Shown: positions 43,746 through 56,834, counted from the first letter of the stretch. The stretch is 64,000 nt of DNA from Scilla litardierei (GCA_030789695.1 CM061139.1:108846837-108910836); one strand, 5' to 3'. A program made the numbers and translations. The notes: generated from the letters alone by a model not told the origin.

Positions 43746-46700
43746 TATTATTAATTTCTGAAATCTTTATAAAAAAATATATTTAACATATATTAAATTC
43801 AGAAATTACCTAATAAATCCCAAAAAAGTCCAGAAAAATCCTAAAAATTGGGAAAAAATCTGGAAAATTCCTGAAACATAAGGAAAGTAATTGGGAGAGG
43901 GGTTATAATAAATATTAATATTTTGGGGGATAAAAAGTTATTTGTCGTTAACGATGAATGACATGTAGTTCAGTTTAAATTTTTCTGAACATAATCTAAC
44001 TGACACGACGCATACCGCGGATGGCCAGAAGCCTCCGCCGCCACCATGTACCCATAAAATTTTCCTTTTATGGGTTAAATTCTCATGAAATTTTTTGGGT
44101 ATGCGTCATAAAAATCTAAGACATCTTATGAACAACTAGATTAATGCACAATTGATTTAATATTTTGTTTGCAAGTTAAAACTTAGTCTATTTTCTTATA
44201 TAATTGTTTTTCATGTTAATACTCATACTATGATTAAATATTATGGCACAAACAGATTAAATAATATTTCAACAAGTTCAAATAACATACCTTTGTTGAA
44301 AATTGAACCTGAAGTTCAAATCATATTAAATGTCAAAACAAAACAAATACAATGGTTTATGCGAAAATTATAACTGCTATCTTTATAAAAGATGCACACT
44401 TCGCGGTAAATAGATATATAAGATCTATGATCTATATAATCAAATATGGACACCAGAAGTTTTCCATAACACCGCTAAACTCTTTAAAAGAGTACTCCCC
44501 TTTATTTTTACAAGGAAAGTTTTTTTTTAAATCTAGCCTTAAATATAAGCATACGCCTGAAGTCGTGGCTTAATAAATAAGTGAGAAATATATTACGCAC
44601 CCGCGTATTTGTTCCCTTTTTGAGCATGATTAACTATCCACATAAAATTTGAACGCCTCAAGAAAATGGCCTGAAGCCATACTCGAGCATTCAAATAGAC
44701 TTTTAAAAGTCTCTAATTAATTAAAAAAGTGGAAGTATAAAATAATTTGCTCAAACCCCTGCTTATGTCTCCTTAGCAAGACTAATTTTCATTGCCCTTT
44801 ATAAATAAGGAATATTGAAATCAGGGGAAGTTCAGGATCAAGCATGACCTGAAATAAAAAATAAGGGAAAATATTACTCGATACGGAGTAGGAAATGGCA
44901 AACTAAGATCAGAACCAGAATATCTGATAAGTACTTATAATGCTTTTGCAATATGAAAAGTAATTAGTTTATGCCATTGAAATATATATACATTGCTAGT
45001 CTAAACCGACGAAAGTCGACCTACTTATTGTATAATTAGCCACTCCCAGTGGACAAATAAATTTTATAAACATAATTTTTAATCTGTTGTCATAACATAT
45101 TTCTTAGTGAGTTTAAGTGTTTATATATACTTTTAAATAGTATTTTACAGTATAAGTCATTTAGAAAATCATTTCTGTGATTTTTGTTTTTTTAAATTCA
45201 GGGCTTTTTAAGCCTGAATACTCTAAAAAGAGGATGTTTATTACTCTCAAAATAAATAAAGCCTGAAGCTTTGTCCCGAAATAAATTCAAAAGGAGGAAA
45301 AATTGGAACACCTGAAGTGGTCAGAATCGACCAACTTTGGATCGGTATCACCCTGGATTGATGATGCAAGACATCATCAACTAAACGAACCCGAAGATTC
45401 TTCAAAAAGGGTGAAACTTTCATCGTCACATTCAAAAGGGAAAAATGATTATGAGATCATCTCCATTCACATGGACTGGACATTGACTCTCCCCACTTCC
45501 TCAAACGAATTTAAGATGATATACTATCATCATTAAAGATAATGAAGACCTTTAGGTCTATTGAGAGTATTTAAGGGATATAATTAGGTTTTGTCCACTC
45601 CCTTAATATGACTGATGATGTACCTTTTGTGTACTCATCAATATATCCTCTAAAAATGGTCATTATCCAACCGCATTTTTTTAAAATAGTGGTAACTTTG
45701 GATAAAAATGGGAAATCATAAATAATTAGCAACAGTGGTTGCATACACTTAGCTAAACACACCATTAGAACCTTTTTATATGAGTCTGATCAACTCCATA
45801 TAAACATTTTTAAGAATGGGTTTAGAGCACATCTTAAAGATGGTACGTCCGCAACGCTGTGTATGTGTTCCTGAAGCAACACTACATAAGCCGTCATGAT
45901 GCCATAAAGAGAACACATTCATCAGGACTAACCAACTTTGATGAATAGATTCCAAAATCTCGTATGAGTAAGGCATTTGTACAAGTCTTATAGATTGTGT
46001 GTTGATGGTAATAAGGATCCTGAAGATCCTTCAATTCCATATTTGGTTCAAATCATCTATGAGCCTGAAGCTCAAATTGACCATTTAAAAAGTAAATACA
46101 TGAGAACTGATTATAATCAGACTGACAATTTAAATATTGTCAAAACTTTCACATCCCTGCTACTAAAAATCCAGCTAGGATTGACATACCAAATATAATG
46201 GATGCAATCCACCAGTAGCAGAAGTGGATGTCCTTAAGAGATGAGAGGACATACCACTAGGCTCCAGAGAGAGAAATCTACTCCTGGAGACCGAAAAAGC
46301 AATACCACCACAGGAAAGTGAGCTCAAATCCAGAACCTTATTGCAACTTGGTTGCTAATGACCCATTCTGTATCTGTCCATATTCTTTACTCCTCTCAAA
46401 ACCTTCACTTCTTTAACGCGTCGTGAAGGAGACACCTCTGGGAGAAATCAAATGTTTATAGTACGTACGGGGTGAGTTTTGGGCAAGAAAGAACACATTT
46501 TGTCGACAAATTCTCTCATATTTCATTTTGCCAGTTAAATATAAAATATCGTTTCCACAACTCTGCTTTGCCTGAAGCAAACATAGAGATTTGGCCAAAT
46601 TATAATAATGTGGAATGAGGCAATAATAAAGTGAGTTGGACTCACTTATGAAATATGGGGTGTATGGACCTGAAGTCTTGATATCAAAAATGATATCAAA

Positions 46701-47270
46701 TCCTGTGGGATAACTGAGTATTGTAGGAGGATTATAATAAAATCGTTAGTTATAAGCATTTTAATTTGTTACAGCTTTAGAGGTATATATCGCTCAAACC
46801 AAGAAGTAATCAAGTAAGATGATCTGAACTCACTTACAAGATGAATCTGATGCATTGACTGGTTTATGTCAAGGCATAACCCAACGAATGGCAAAAAGAT
46901 GGATTTTTTGGTTGATGTTGCTATTGGATGTGACAACATTACCGATATAAAATTTCTTCAACTGCATGTTTAAATTTTTTCTTTACTTTCCTTTCTTTTT
47001 GGGACATATATTAATAATATGATTAAAGGAAAGACAACCTAGACAGAGATCCTTAAAGGACTCATACTAAAAGGTTGTTGTTTGCACCTCTTAAAACAGT
47101 ATTGTTCTTAAGAGAGCAAATTAAAAGAATTGAGATTATTTTAATAACTCGAAATATTATCGGATTTCCTGAAGAGAAAAAACCGAAATATCTGTTAAAG
47201 CCTATCTATCAGATATGATATGATATGAAAGTCCTAGCTAAGCATAAATTCTTGGTTTACAGAATACAAT

Positions 47271-47430
47271 CATCCTGAAGATGAACTATCATCCTGAAGA
47301 GACATTAATCATCCTGAAGATGAACTATCATCATGAAGATGAACTATTATCCTGGAAATGAACTATCATCCTGAAGATGACATTAATCATCATGAAGATG
47401 AACTATTATTAATCATCCCGAAGATGAAAA
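47271..47430 (+). repeat. Tandem CATC-CTGAA-GATG mini-hairpins
   Basis: About eight units of 18-20 bp have the form CATCCTGAAGATG plus AACTAT or ACATTAAT. Some have changed loops (CATGAAGATG, CATCCCGAAGATG). The array is the densest of the CTGAA hairpins in this element. Confidence 0.85.
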
Positions 47431-48607
47431 CTTCATACAATGACGATTGATGAAGAAAAAATGAAAATCATTCTCCACTAAATACACATATTTGGTTGTA
47501 TGGATACACATTAAAAGACCCCTTTCCGTTAGCTGGAAGAGGGGAAGAATATATATGGTCCAGAAGTACCTTAAGTGTCTTTGAAACACTCTTTTACCTG
47601 GCCAACTGCATGCGTCTCTTTTCAGCGGTAACAGTATAGCTATTAGCCAGGTACAGTGCAGCGCCTGCAGCGCACCACTGGACCAGAGATATGTAGCTTC
47701 TGCGCTATCTCCAAGGGTCCAGGAAAAATCCTCCATGTTAAATGTATTTGCATATGCAAGTTACAGATCATCGCGATGAATAGCATAAATGGGACGTCCA
47801 CCTCCTGAAGATCTACACAGAATCCTCCCAAGTCTACATCCTCCTACAATCCCGAGAAGCTCATCACCCAAGGAGCAGTTCAAGAACATACAAAGCCAGG
47901 TCTTGAAGTACCTCACAGACAATGACGATTGAGACGTGGAGCTGTCAACCTAGTTCGCAGCGCTCCTTTAGTTTCAGCTACTGCCTCATATGAGTGAAAT
48001 TTGTATATATGAGTGAAGTTTGTACTTTACATTTACTTTCGAAATGTTATAGATGAGATGGATGTATAGACGCATAGGAGATTAATGTATAGATATATAG
48101 GATATCTGCAAGCCTGAAGCTTGATCAGATAAGGGGGAGTCAACTATAGAGTTATACTCTTTTCCCTTGGCTAGTGGTTTTTCCCACAGGGTTTTCCATA
48201 GTCAAGGTTTATCGAGGCAACCACATTGACTTTGGATCCAGAAGTATCCACCCCTCGACACATCCCCCAAATCAGGAGAAGTGATGGAGCGCTGTACTCT
48301 TTTCCCTCGCTATTGCTTTTTTCCCACATGGTTTTCCATAGCTAATGGTTTCTAATGAGGCAGTTATCCCTAACTTGGATCTAGAAGTATCCACCCTTTA
48401 AGAACTCATTAGTACTAATGAATCATTCAGTATTCATAAGTCGAGTATACCATGTTGGTTGGATAAGGGGAAGTGTTATGAATAGGACCCATTGGGCCTA
48501 TTGGGTATCCACCCACATGAGTAACTAATATGAATACTATATAAAGGAGGCTAGGGGTTTCCTAGCCTCAACCTTCTCCAAACCTGTTTCTACTTCACAC
48601 CACTGGC

Positions 48608-49122
48608 AGCATTTACCCCCCTAAATTACCTATTCAAAAGTTTGGCCTCCGTACATGAGAATATAGATATGATTATGTTCTTTTTGTTTCTAATTTTTTT
48701 TTCGTTTTTAATGCACAGATGCAATGGCAATTTTCTGAATGCATACACAGTAGCTTGTTTACCCTTCCATCCAGTTCATGCGTTCTTGTTTACTTAACCA
48801 AAAGTACCCAAGCAATTACAATTAACATGGAAAGCGAGAAAGAATTATAAGCATGAGCCCTCTTAAACCCAACAAACATGGAGCATAACCCCATCCCGAA
48901 ACTAATCATGGCAACTCGTATTAGGAACATGTCTTCTAAAAGAAAAGAATATCCTCGTAAATTTATTAAGAAAGAAACTGATAACTATGTATTTTCGTTT
49001 TTGAAATTTGGGCTAATTTTCAGAAAACCACATTTATGCTTTATAGTTTTTTTTAAATATTACCCTAAACTTTGAAAATATGACTATCATGAACTTCATT
49101 TTTTTAATTTAGTCATCTAAAT
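48608..49122. other. Short spacer between retroelements
   Basis: No feature recognised. The composition is AT-rich with T runs. Confidence 0.5.
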
Positions 49123-50395
49123 TGTTACAAGAAACATGTAATTTTTTTTGTAGAAATTCAAAGGAGAGGATGAACACATCACGAACACATCACCTTCTAC
49201 GCATCGGAATGAGATCGAGAGGAGTAATTACAATGCTTTGGATCGGGATTGGAATCACGAGAAAACCAAACACAATATCGCCACCAAAATTACCCTTCTG
49301 TTTCTTCTTCTTCTGTTTATTTGGGAGAGAAAAAACGGAAACTTTTTGTTTACTTTTTGTTTATAGACCATACTCTTCACATGAGGAGTGTATGTGTATT
49401 TATAGGATTATGGCGGGGGAGAAGTTTATTTCCATTGTAAAAACAACTTATCTTTCAATGGTAGGATTACAAATTTAGATTAGGAACCCTCAACTTCTCG
49501 TAATTTCAATTATCCACAAATGTTAATTGAAATTTGCAAATAGCCCTATTAATCTTTTAATATTTATATTTTAACCCCTTCAGGTTAAACCTGTCATGGA
49601 CGTACCCAAATCCAACATCACTCACTCACACATGATGAGATTGTTGTTACAGAAACAACATGTGAAGAAGACTTTTTCATACTTGGTAACTTGGTTGTGC
49701 GACTCATAAGCAAACATATGCAATCTTGTTGTGCACTGGTTAGAGATACGCAACTGCCCTTTATGTAATCAATCATCTAAAGTATCTCTGTCGCTTATAA
49801 TACCCTAAGTCTAGTTTGGTACTCTATCAGTTTAAGTATTCTTGATCCCTCTTTGTAATTATTTTATTCTTGAAGACATACTTAAACATCTCCACATTGA
49901 TGTCTCTTAATCACAAAGATTGACCAGCCTATGAGATCATCAAACTTGATATCAACAAACCTAGACCTTCATTTGCACTCAATATCCTAAGTCTCAACTA
50001 AGCGGCTTTCTTAGACATACAGTTTTAAACCGAATCACTTGTGGCTATAAGGAATATGCTAAAGTAGCTATCACCAAGATTGAGACTTCGAATACTAGTC
50101 AATAAGTCAAAGGGTATTGTGAGGAAACCAATCCTCTAGGGACTCATTTGAAGGATAAGGCAGAGACCCACTATCTCACTTCCCAGTATGGTCCACTCTA
50201 GCACATGTGGTATACATCACATGCAACTGTGTATAGCGTATATCCTTTGAGTGATTTAAATCAACACTGTCCAGCCTCCAGTTAAATGTATCCATACACT
50301 TAAAATTAAATTCTACATCAATTCATTGCTCTAAGAATTTGTGTCTGGCTTATGAATTGGCTCAGATGAACCATGGAAAATTAGTTCATCTCGAT

Positions 50396-50456
50396 GTGTG
50401 TGTGCGCGCGTGTGTGCGTGCGCACGTGTGCATGTGCATGTGTGTGTGTGTGTAAA
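50396..50456. repeat. Alternating GT/GC microsatellite
   Basis: About 60 bp of alternating purine-pyrimidine (TGTGTGTGCGCGCGTGTG and similar) lies inside the Copia 3' LTR. Such tracts can adopt left-handed DNA in principle. Confidence 0.85.
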
Positions 50457-50759
50457 TATAATGACATCGTCTTGAAACTTATTCATGGTGACTTTCAAAA
50501 GATGATTAAGTCTCATCCCAGCCCATTCACCTAGAACGTCAGAAACGATTGCTTGTGTAAGAATGCCAATCTCCTACACAAATTCGACATACTTTTCTTA
50601 TGTATTCTTTTCATTTCATGTGTTAACAAATAATACTATTGGGCAAACTTATATCATTCCACACAATGAATGACATAATGACATAGATAACAATATTGAA
50701 CAACATCAATGTTTTTAAGAGTACAATCACACGTATATTTTAAATTTTATGTAATCCCA

Positions 50760-52146
50760 GAGCTTTTACATGTTTCAAAATTGCATCTCTGGTAATGCGT
50801 GGTAAGAGGATCGGTAACCATTTTGTGCATAGATATATACTTGATAGAAACTATCTTCTCAGCCACAATGTCTCTTACAAAAATGATATCATTTGTCGAT
50901 ATGTTTGGTAAGTCTATGATATATTTGGTCCTCAGTGTAAGCTATCACAGCTTGATTAGCACAATATACAATCAATGGCTCTTGCTTTACACCCATATTC
51001 TGTAGAAATCGACGTAACCAAATAGCCTCCTGGACACCTACTGAAGCAGCAACAAATTTTGCTTCATTTCACGATCCTCCACACAACATTCCAATGCTCA
51101 GGTCCAGGATTTGATTGGTATCGACATACCAATCCTATCAAATGGCATATGTCTAGCCTTGTACATAACTTAGTGTACATTAAGCTGCACACTCCACTGG
51201 CATAAAGCACCCTTGACACCTTGTTCTTTTCATCTGCCATACTAGGACAACCATCTAGACACTGGTTGAGTTTCAACTGGAGTACATTTAGACATTTTGA
51301 ATAATTCTAAAACTTTATTGATATATGTTTCTTGCGACAATGTAAGAAATCTTTTAGAACGATTCTTATGGATTTATACACCAAGTATATAATTTGCTTC
51401 TCCAATGTCTTTCATTTCAAATTTTGATGACAACCATTCTATTATGGTCTTTATGAGCTCCATGTCATTACTACCTAACAAAATGTCATCTATATACAAT
51501 GTCAAGATGACAAATTTGTTCTTATGTTGCTTCATTAAACACAATGGTCTTCTTCGACCATCTCGAAATCAAATGAGGTGACAACGCTATGAAACCTTTG
51601 GTTCCATTGCCTAGATGCATGTTTAAGGCCATATATGGATTTCTGTAATTATATAAATTTTGTTTTTGGCTTAATTTTGCAAAACTAGCTCATACTTTTG
51701 CTAAATTCTAAAAAAACTACCTCTTACTATGATATAATCGCAAAACTACACTGAACTTATCATGTTTCGATAAACCCCTTAACATCCATTTTCGAAAATT
51801 GAATTGACAAAATTATCCCCACTTTTCCTCTTGAAATAATAACACCCAAAAAAATATTATAAAAGTAAGTCAAAGGGTATTTTAGGCATTACTTGACACT
51901 TACTCATCATGCGCTCACGTCAAACAAGCTGATGTCACGTTGGATATTTTTCTGAAACCTAAAATGAAAGTATGAGGTAGATTTCTGATTATATCATTGT
52001 AAGAGGTATTTTTTTAGAATTCAGCAAAAGTATGAGATAATTTAGCAAAATTAAACCTTTTGGTGTTCTTAGTCTTTAAAAATGAAACCTACTGGCTGAT
52101 CCATGTAGATTTTCTTATCTAGTTCACCATTTAGGAATGTTGTCTT
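50760..52146 (-). pseudogene. Copia RT C-half and RNase H remnant
   Basis: The stretch resumes after the solo LTR with FLNGELDKKIYMDQPVGFI (about 52140-52080) and continues in broken frames. The best block is 51276-51064: VSRVLYASGVCSLMYTKLCT and YQSNPGPEHWNVVWRIVK. RNase H follows: EAKFVAASVGVQEAIWLRRF, VYCANQAVIAYTEDQIYH and LTKHID. It ends near KHVKALG-type sequence at about 50780. About 300-400 bp of AT-rich sequence (51650-52070) interrupts the RT and is not Copia-like. Confidence 0.8.
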
Positions 52147-53896
52147 TGTTGAATCCTGTGGATGGCAAACAACACTAGAAGGGGGGTTGAATAGTGTTGT
52201 GCAAATATTAAACTTTTTCGTTCGTTGATTAGCACAATTAAAAACCTTCTAATGTTGCCTAAGAAACCAAGTAGAGTGATCTACGCTTGGTTCTTAATTA
52301 ACAAAGTAATCTTATAAAGAATGTTAACAGAGTGATCTCACAGCAGGTAGTCGACTCCCTCAAGTGGTAGTCGACTCATAAAGAGTTTGAGTGCAAAGCT
52401 CTGCTGAACGATGAGATAATATAAAGATAAGATTACAAGCAATATATCTCTACACATCGGAAATAAATAAATGAACCTTGTACTTGTATAAAAGAATGAA
52501 TTACAAAGATACAAAGTATCAATAAGTAAAGTAAAATACGGTTGCAAGGAATATAAACAAACTCAGAAAATGCAAACGCAAAGACAAGGATTTTTATCCT
52601 GGTTCCCCACAACTTGGGTATGTCCAGTCCCCGACCAATCCGGTACGAGATTTTCCACTATTGCCTTAGCAATACAAGTACCTAACTTCACTCGTTAGGA
52701 TTTTCCAAACACCTAGCCTTGACAAGGATTTCCGATCACCTAGACTTGTCTAGGATTTTCCCGTCCTTTACAACCAAGGAAATCCATAAATAAAAACAAG
52801 TTTCCAATTCACCACAAAAATTAGTGGAGTTTGGATTACACCCAGAATTCTATAGCTTAAGTAAATAAATGTGTTACGTGGCCAAAAAGTATTCAAATTA
52901 ATCTTAAGATCACACAAAAATATAAGATGATTCTTTGTGATCTTCGATTGTTTGTTTTTCAAAAATCCTTTAAGAATAGAAATTTAAGAACAAGGATTTT
53001 CAAAACAACTTTAAAAATAGCCAAACAAAAAATCAAATCTCAGAAAATAATAACTTTAGAATGAGATTGGAGATCAGAGATTAAAACAGAGTTGGCTATG
53101 ACGATGAGAGAAAATAGAACGAGAGATATTTAGAATTTCAGCACAATAGAGAATAGAGAATTTTATTGTTTTGATATTGATATTAGAAATGATCTCAAGG
53201 GGTCTATTTATAGGTTTCAAGAGAAGAATTTGAATTTCAAAAACATTTGACTTTCAGCTCACGCAAACATGGAAATTGAGCGAAATCAGGAAGCGGAGTC
53301 GTTGGAAAACGACAGCTGGTAGTCGACTCCCTCAAGGTGGTAGTTGACTCCCAGAGAATTTCAGTAGAAGTTCTGCTTCTGACTGATAGTCGACTCCCTC
53401 CTCTGGTGGTCGACTCCCAGAGCAACTTTCTCTGAAACTCAGCTAGTTGAAAGACGTAATAAACTCATGTGTGTATTGGATGTTGACTACTAATAATGGA
53501 TCGACTAGCTTATTGCTCTCAAGAGTTAAAAAGATATTTAAAACATTTTAAAATATTGCTCTCGAAATGATATCTACTTTGGCTTTAACATAATCCTAAT
53601 AACTCACACACTACACTAAGACAAGACCTTCGGGAAGCTGATCCGGTAGATGCTTGCTTCTCCTAAATTTGAGTTCCTTCTTCATTTAAGCTTGAGCATG
53701 AGCTTCATCTTGTGCTTGATGTAGAACTAGCAAATTCGTCTTCGTCTCATGTGTGGTTGAGCTTCTTCGGAGTATGTGTAAAGTCACCGTTCGTCGCATA
53801 ACCCGCACACTTGAGTTGTAGTGTAGTTAGTACACTAACATCATTTGATATGTTCATCATCAAAACCAATTAGGGGTGGGATTCAATTTCCCATCA
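52147..53896 (-). mobile_element. Solo LTR (SIRE-like Copia) inside the Copia RT
   Basis: The 1,750-bp unit runs on the minus strand from TGATGGGAAATTGAATCCC to CCACAGGATTCAACA. It is flanked by a perfect 5-bp duplication AAGAC (plus strand GTCTT at 52142-52146 and 53897-53901). Removing it and one duplication restores the Copia phrase MDVKT-TFLNGELDKKIY. A TATA box (CCTATAAATAGACCCC, minus strand) lies near 53205. It shares the phrase ACACTAGAAGGGGGGTTGAA with the LTR at 59232-60595. No internal region is present, so it arose by LTR-LTR recombination. Confidence 0.9.
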
Positions 53897-54230
53897 GTCT
53901 TGACATCCATTTGGTGAAGTTTTAAGTCTATATAAGCAACTAAAGCTAGTATAAGGTGAATAGATGCAAATTTCACAACGAGTGAGAAAATTCCTTTGTA
54001 GTCTATACCTTCCGTTCGGGTATATCCTTTTGCCACCAAACGAGCTTTATACCTTTCAATGGATCCATCAGCCTTTCTCTTTATCTTGAGAATCCATTTG
54101 TTTTCAATTGCTTTTCGATTAGGTAGCAAGTCAACCAATTGCCAAACTTGATTAACTTTCATTAGATCCAGTTCTTCCTCTATAGATTTCTTCCAATAAT
54201 CTCGATCATGATGAGATAAAGCTTTTTATA
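53897..54230 (-). pseudogene. Copia RT N-half remnant
   Basis: ENKWILKIKRKADGSIERYK, ARLVAKGYTRTEGIDYKGIF and LHQMDVKT are the standard start of the Copia RT. The expected phrase AFLNG continues only on the other side of the solo LTR, at 52146, which shows the reading was once continuous. Confidence 0.88.
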
Positions 54231-54699
54231 CACCCTGAGGTTCTTCGTAATATCGTGGTACATTAATTAGGGCTTCCACTTTGATTTCAAATCTATATCA
54301 GAGAACTTTAACCCTTTTGTATCACCCAACTGACTCATCAAGTTGAAAATTTTGAATGACTTCTCTGTTAATCACAATGCTTCTACTAACTTCAGTGACT
54401 TAAGAAGTATTCTCGTGTACCTTAAAAGACTTAGCACTTACGAAGTTTGGATCTTCTAACTCATGGAGATCATCTTCACTTCTGACTTCGCCTTGTTTAG
54501 GGAACATATCCTTGAAAAACATGGCATTCCTTGATTCATATTCTTTACATCGACGTCTTCTTGCAATCCTAAGAAAGCATTGAGTGTTCATAGTATCTAA
54601 TGAACATACTCTTTTTACCTCTAGGTCCTAACTTCCCATGCTTATGAGAAGTGTCACGTACATTAGCTGCACAGATGGTTTCAAGAAACTCATTTTTGG

Positions 54700-55540
54700 A
54701 CTTATCCCAGTCCAGAGTTCATACTAAGTTCAAAACATATGATGCTGTCAACAATGCATCTCTCCAATACTTAATTGGTAAATTTGCTTGCGACATCATG
54801 CATCGAACCATCTCTAAGAGGGGTTTATTCCTTCTCTTAGTCACACCATTTTGTGAATGTGTATATGAAATAGTGAGTTGTCTTAGAATCCCCTTTTCAT
54901 TACACCGATCCATAAAATGATCTGATAAATATTCTTTCCCTCGATTTATCATCAAGGTTTTAACATTCTATCCAATTGATTCTCAACTTCATTGAGAAAT
55001 AATTTGAAACAATCCAATGCCTCAGATTTATGGGATATAATGTATATCTTTCCAAACCGAGAGTAGTCATCTTTGAATGTAATGAAATATGAGGCACCAT
55101 GCATTGCACTAACATTTATTGGTCCATAGATATTAGAGTGTAGAAGTTGCAATGGAGTGTCATCTCGTCTTGCCGTTTACAAATGGTTTCCTAGTTGCTT
55201 TGCATGCTAGACATGGTTCACACGCAGGAATATCTATTTTGGTAAGAGACCCCAAAAGTCCCTCTTTAGCCAAGCATCCTATCCTGACTTTTCCTATGTA
55301 ACCTAGTCTAGTTTGCCAAAACAATGCATCACTGCCTCACGTTGCAAATGAAGACATGGTTAACATATAACCAGAAGAACTATTATTAGTATTAAGAAGT
55401 ACCAAACCATTAAAATAAGAACCAGATCCATAAATTTCATTACATAAACTTATTTTCAACCCATGCTTTCCAAACCACAAATCACATCCAAACTTATATA
55501 AGGATACAATGGAGACTAAGTTTTGTTATTTCAAGTGTGT
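54700..55540 (-). pseudogene. Copia integrase remnant with all three catalytic residues changed
   Basis: The zinc-binding part reads RIGCLAKEGLLGSLTK, then CEPCLACKATRKPF. The core reads LHSNIYGPINVSAMHGASYF, DYSRFGKIYIISHKSEALDC, MINRGKEYLSDHF and SQNGVTKRRNKPLLEMVR. In the family the catalytic residues are Asp in TD-x-CGP, Asp in SDRGGEY and Glu in NGVAERRN. Here they are Asn, Asn and Lys. The frame also breaks near 55170 and 54955. Confidence 0.85.
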
Positions 55541-56398
55541 GCAACACATCATGTAGTAATAAGGTCAGTCTTCTGTGCAATTCCAAACCGACTCCATGTA
55601 CTTCTAATTTGTTGTTTTCTATGTCTTCTGTGCAATTCTGAAGGTACTCCACATAGTAGTCTATGTCTCTGGCTATGTGGTATGTTGCTACTGCATCAAC
55701 AATTCACCAAAGATCAAGTTCTATGAGCATAAAAGAACTAGACACATATGTACTGTGAAAGAAAATAGAAGAAGAGTCAGAAAGTTACCTTCTTCGGCTC
55801 AGAACAATCCTAAGCGAAGTGTCCCTTTTGACGAGAGTTGAAAACCTCAGCTTATTAACATTCATTTTCTTCTTCTTATTTGCATCAACCTTCCTCGGCC
55901 TTTTGGATTATAAAGCTGCACCCTTGCCTTTATTCTTCTTCCAGAACCTCTCATTCTTAAAGTTTTTTCTCATGTTGCTTGCCTCTAAAAGCGCTACTCC
56001 CAAATGCAGAAGGTCAAGAAGTAATAATTCCAGGGAGTCTGGATATCGTATCTACATGGACAAATCTCATCTACAAATTCATAATTTCTTAGTTAAGCGA
56101 GAGAAAAATTCAATGAAAACCAAACCACCTTTCGAAGGTGGAATGATCGTTGAAAAGTTTGAGTATCAAAATTATGCTAAAACTATGCTAGGGGTATTGC
56201 TGGAGATGCAATAGGAGAAGGGTGTGTGTGTCGTGATTTCATTCGGGTTATGTCTTGCTATGCATTCCAATCTCTTAGATAACTCAATGATGCGCCTTTT
56301 GATCAAACATCATCGGATGATATCCTGATGGGGATTAAGCACAAATAGCATCATAAATATTCATCGGATTAATGGGTTCTACATTCTAATTGCTAGGT

Positions 56399-56645
56399 AA
56401 CGCCTCGCGGCACACCATCCTAATCATTCTAGGGCCCCTCGACGGGTCTTATGTATGTAGAGAATGCCTCACGGTATCTCATCCTCGAATCCCTTGACAG
56501 GAAATGCAAACACACGTAGAGAACACCTCCCAATGCAGCATCATAATGGGACCTCTCACAAGTAATTTGATTACACGTAGATAGTGCATCATGGCACACC
56601 ATCCTCATCGAACCCCTCACGGGTAATGTAGTGAATACAAACATC
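56399..56645. repeat. Four imperfect 60-bp tandem units
   Basis: Units start near 56399, 56463, 56522 and 56583. Each has CCTC-x-CGG-like, CATCCT, CCCCTCGACGGG-like and CACGTAGAG blocks. They are strongly diverged. Confidence 0.65.
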
Positions 56646-56834
56646 GATAACCCATTAATCGTCATCTAGACGACGCTAATAATAATACCGCAGCGTACTG
56701 GTCGTGTGTAGTGCTAATGGGTAGAACACAGGGGGGTGGATTGTGAGTATCGATTCGTGGTCTTCGAGTGAAAGCTACGCAATAAAATCGGTGATTGGTC
56801 GGTGAAAATAGAAAAAGTGTGAGTCGAGGAATAT

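Larger units (their letters stand above)
42362..48602 (+). mobile_element. Complete LTR retroelement with 129-bp LTRs and CTGAA hairpins
   Basis: The LTRs 42362-42490 and 48474-48602 (129 bp each, TGTTATGAATAGGA to TTCACA(A/C)CA) differ at about seven positions. The 5-bp target duplication CTGGC is perfect (42357-42361 and 48603-48607). After the 5' LTR comes CGTTATCAACACGATC, the position of the primer site; a purine tract ATAAGGGGAAG precedes the 3' LTR. The orientation is plus. The 6-kb interior has no ORF above 120 codons. A weak Copia trace occurs at 45850-46200 (VYV-P-A near 45868; NPARIDIPN near 46170). The interior is full of small hairpins of the form stem-CTGAA-stem'. Confidence 0.85.
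49123..56215 (-). mobile_element. Old Copia retrotransposon, 5'-truncated, interrupted by a solo LTR
   Basis: Read on the minus strand: gag knuckle remnant (about 55880-55815), GAG-pre-integrase (55540-55200), integrase (about 55160-54700), RT N-half (54162-53902), solo LTR insertion (52147-53896), RT C-half (52146-51280), RNase H (51276 to about 50760) and 3' LTR (about 50730-49123). The LTR has a TATA box on the minus strand (CCTATAAATACAC, near 49400) and ends TTGTAACA at 49123. The 5' LTR and gag N-terminus are lost at the junction with the next element. Confidence 0.85.

Noticed and set aside
47271..47430. CRISPR-like short repeats
   Set aside because: Repeats of 18-20 bp with decayed copies and no unique spacers of constant length; better explained as tandem mini-hairpins.
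49122..49478. 118-aa plus-strand ORF
   Set aside because: It is antisense to the promoter and R-U5 part of the Copia 3' LTR (minus-strand TATA box near 49400).
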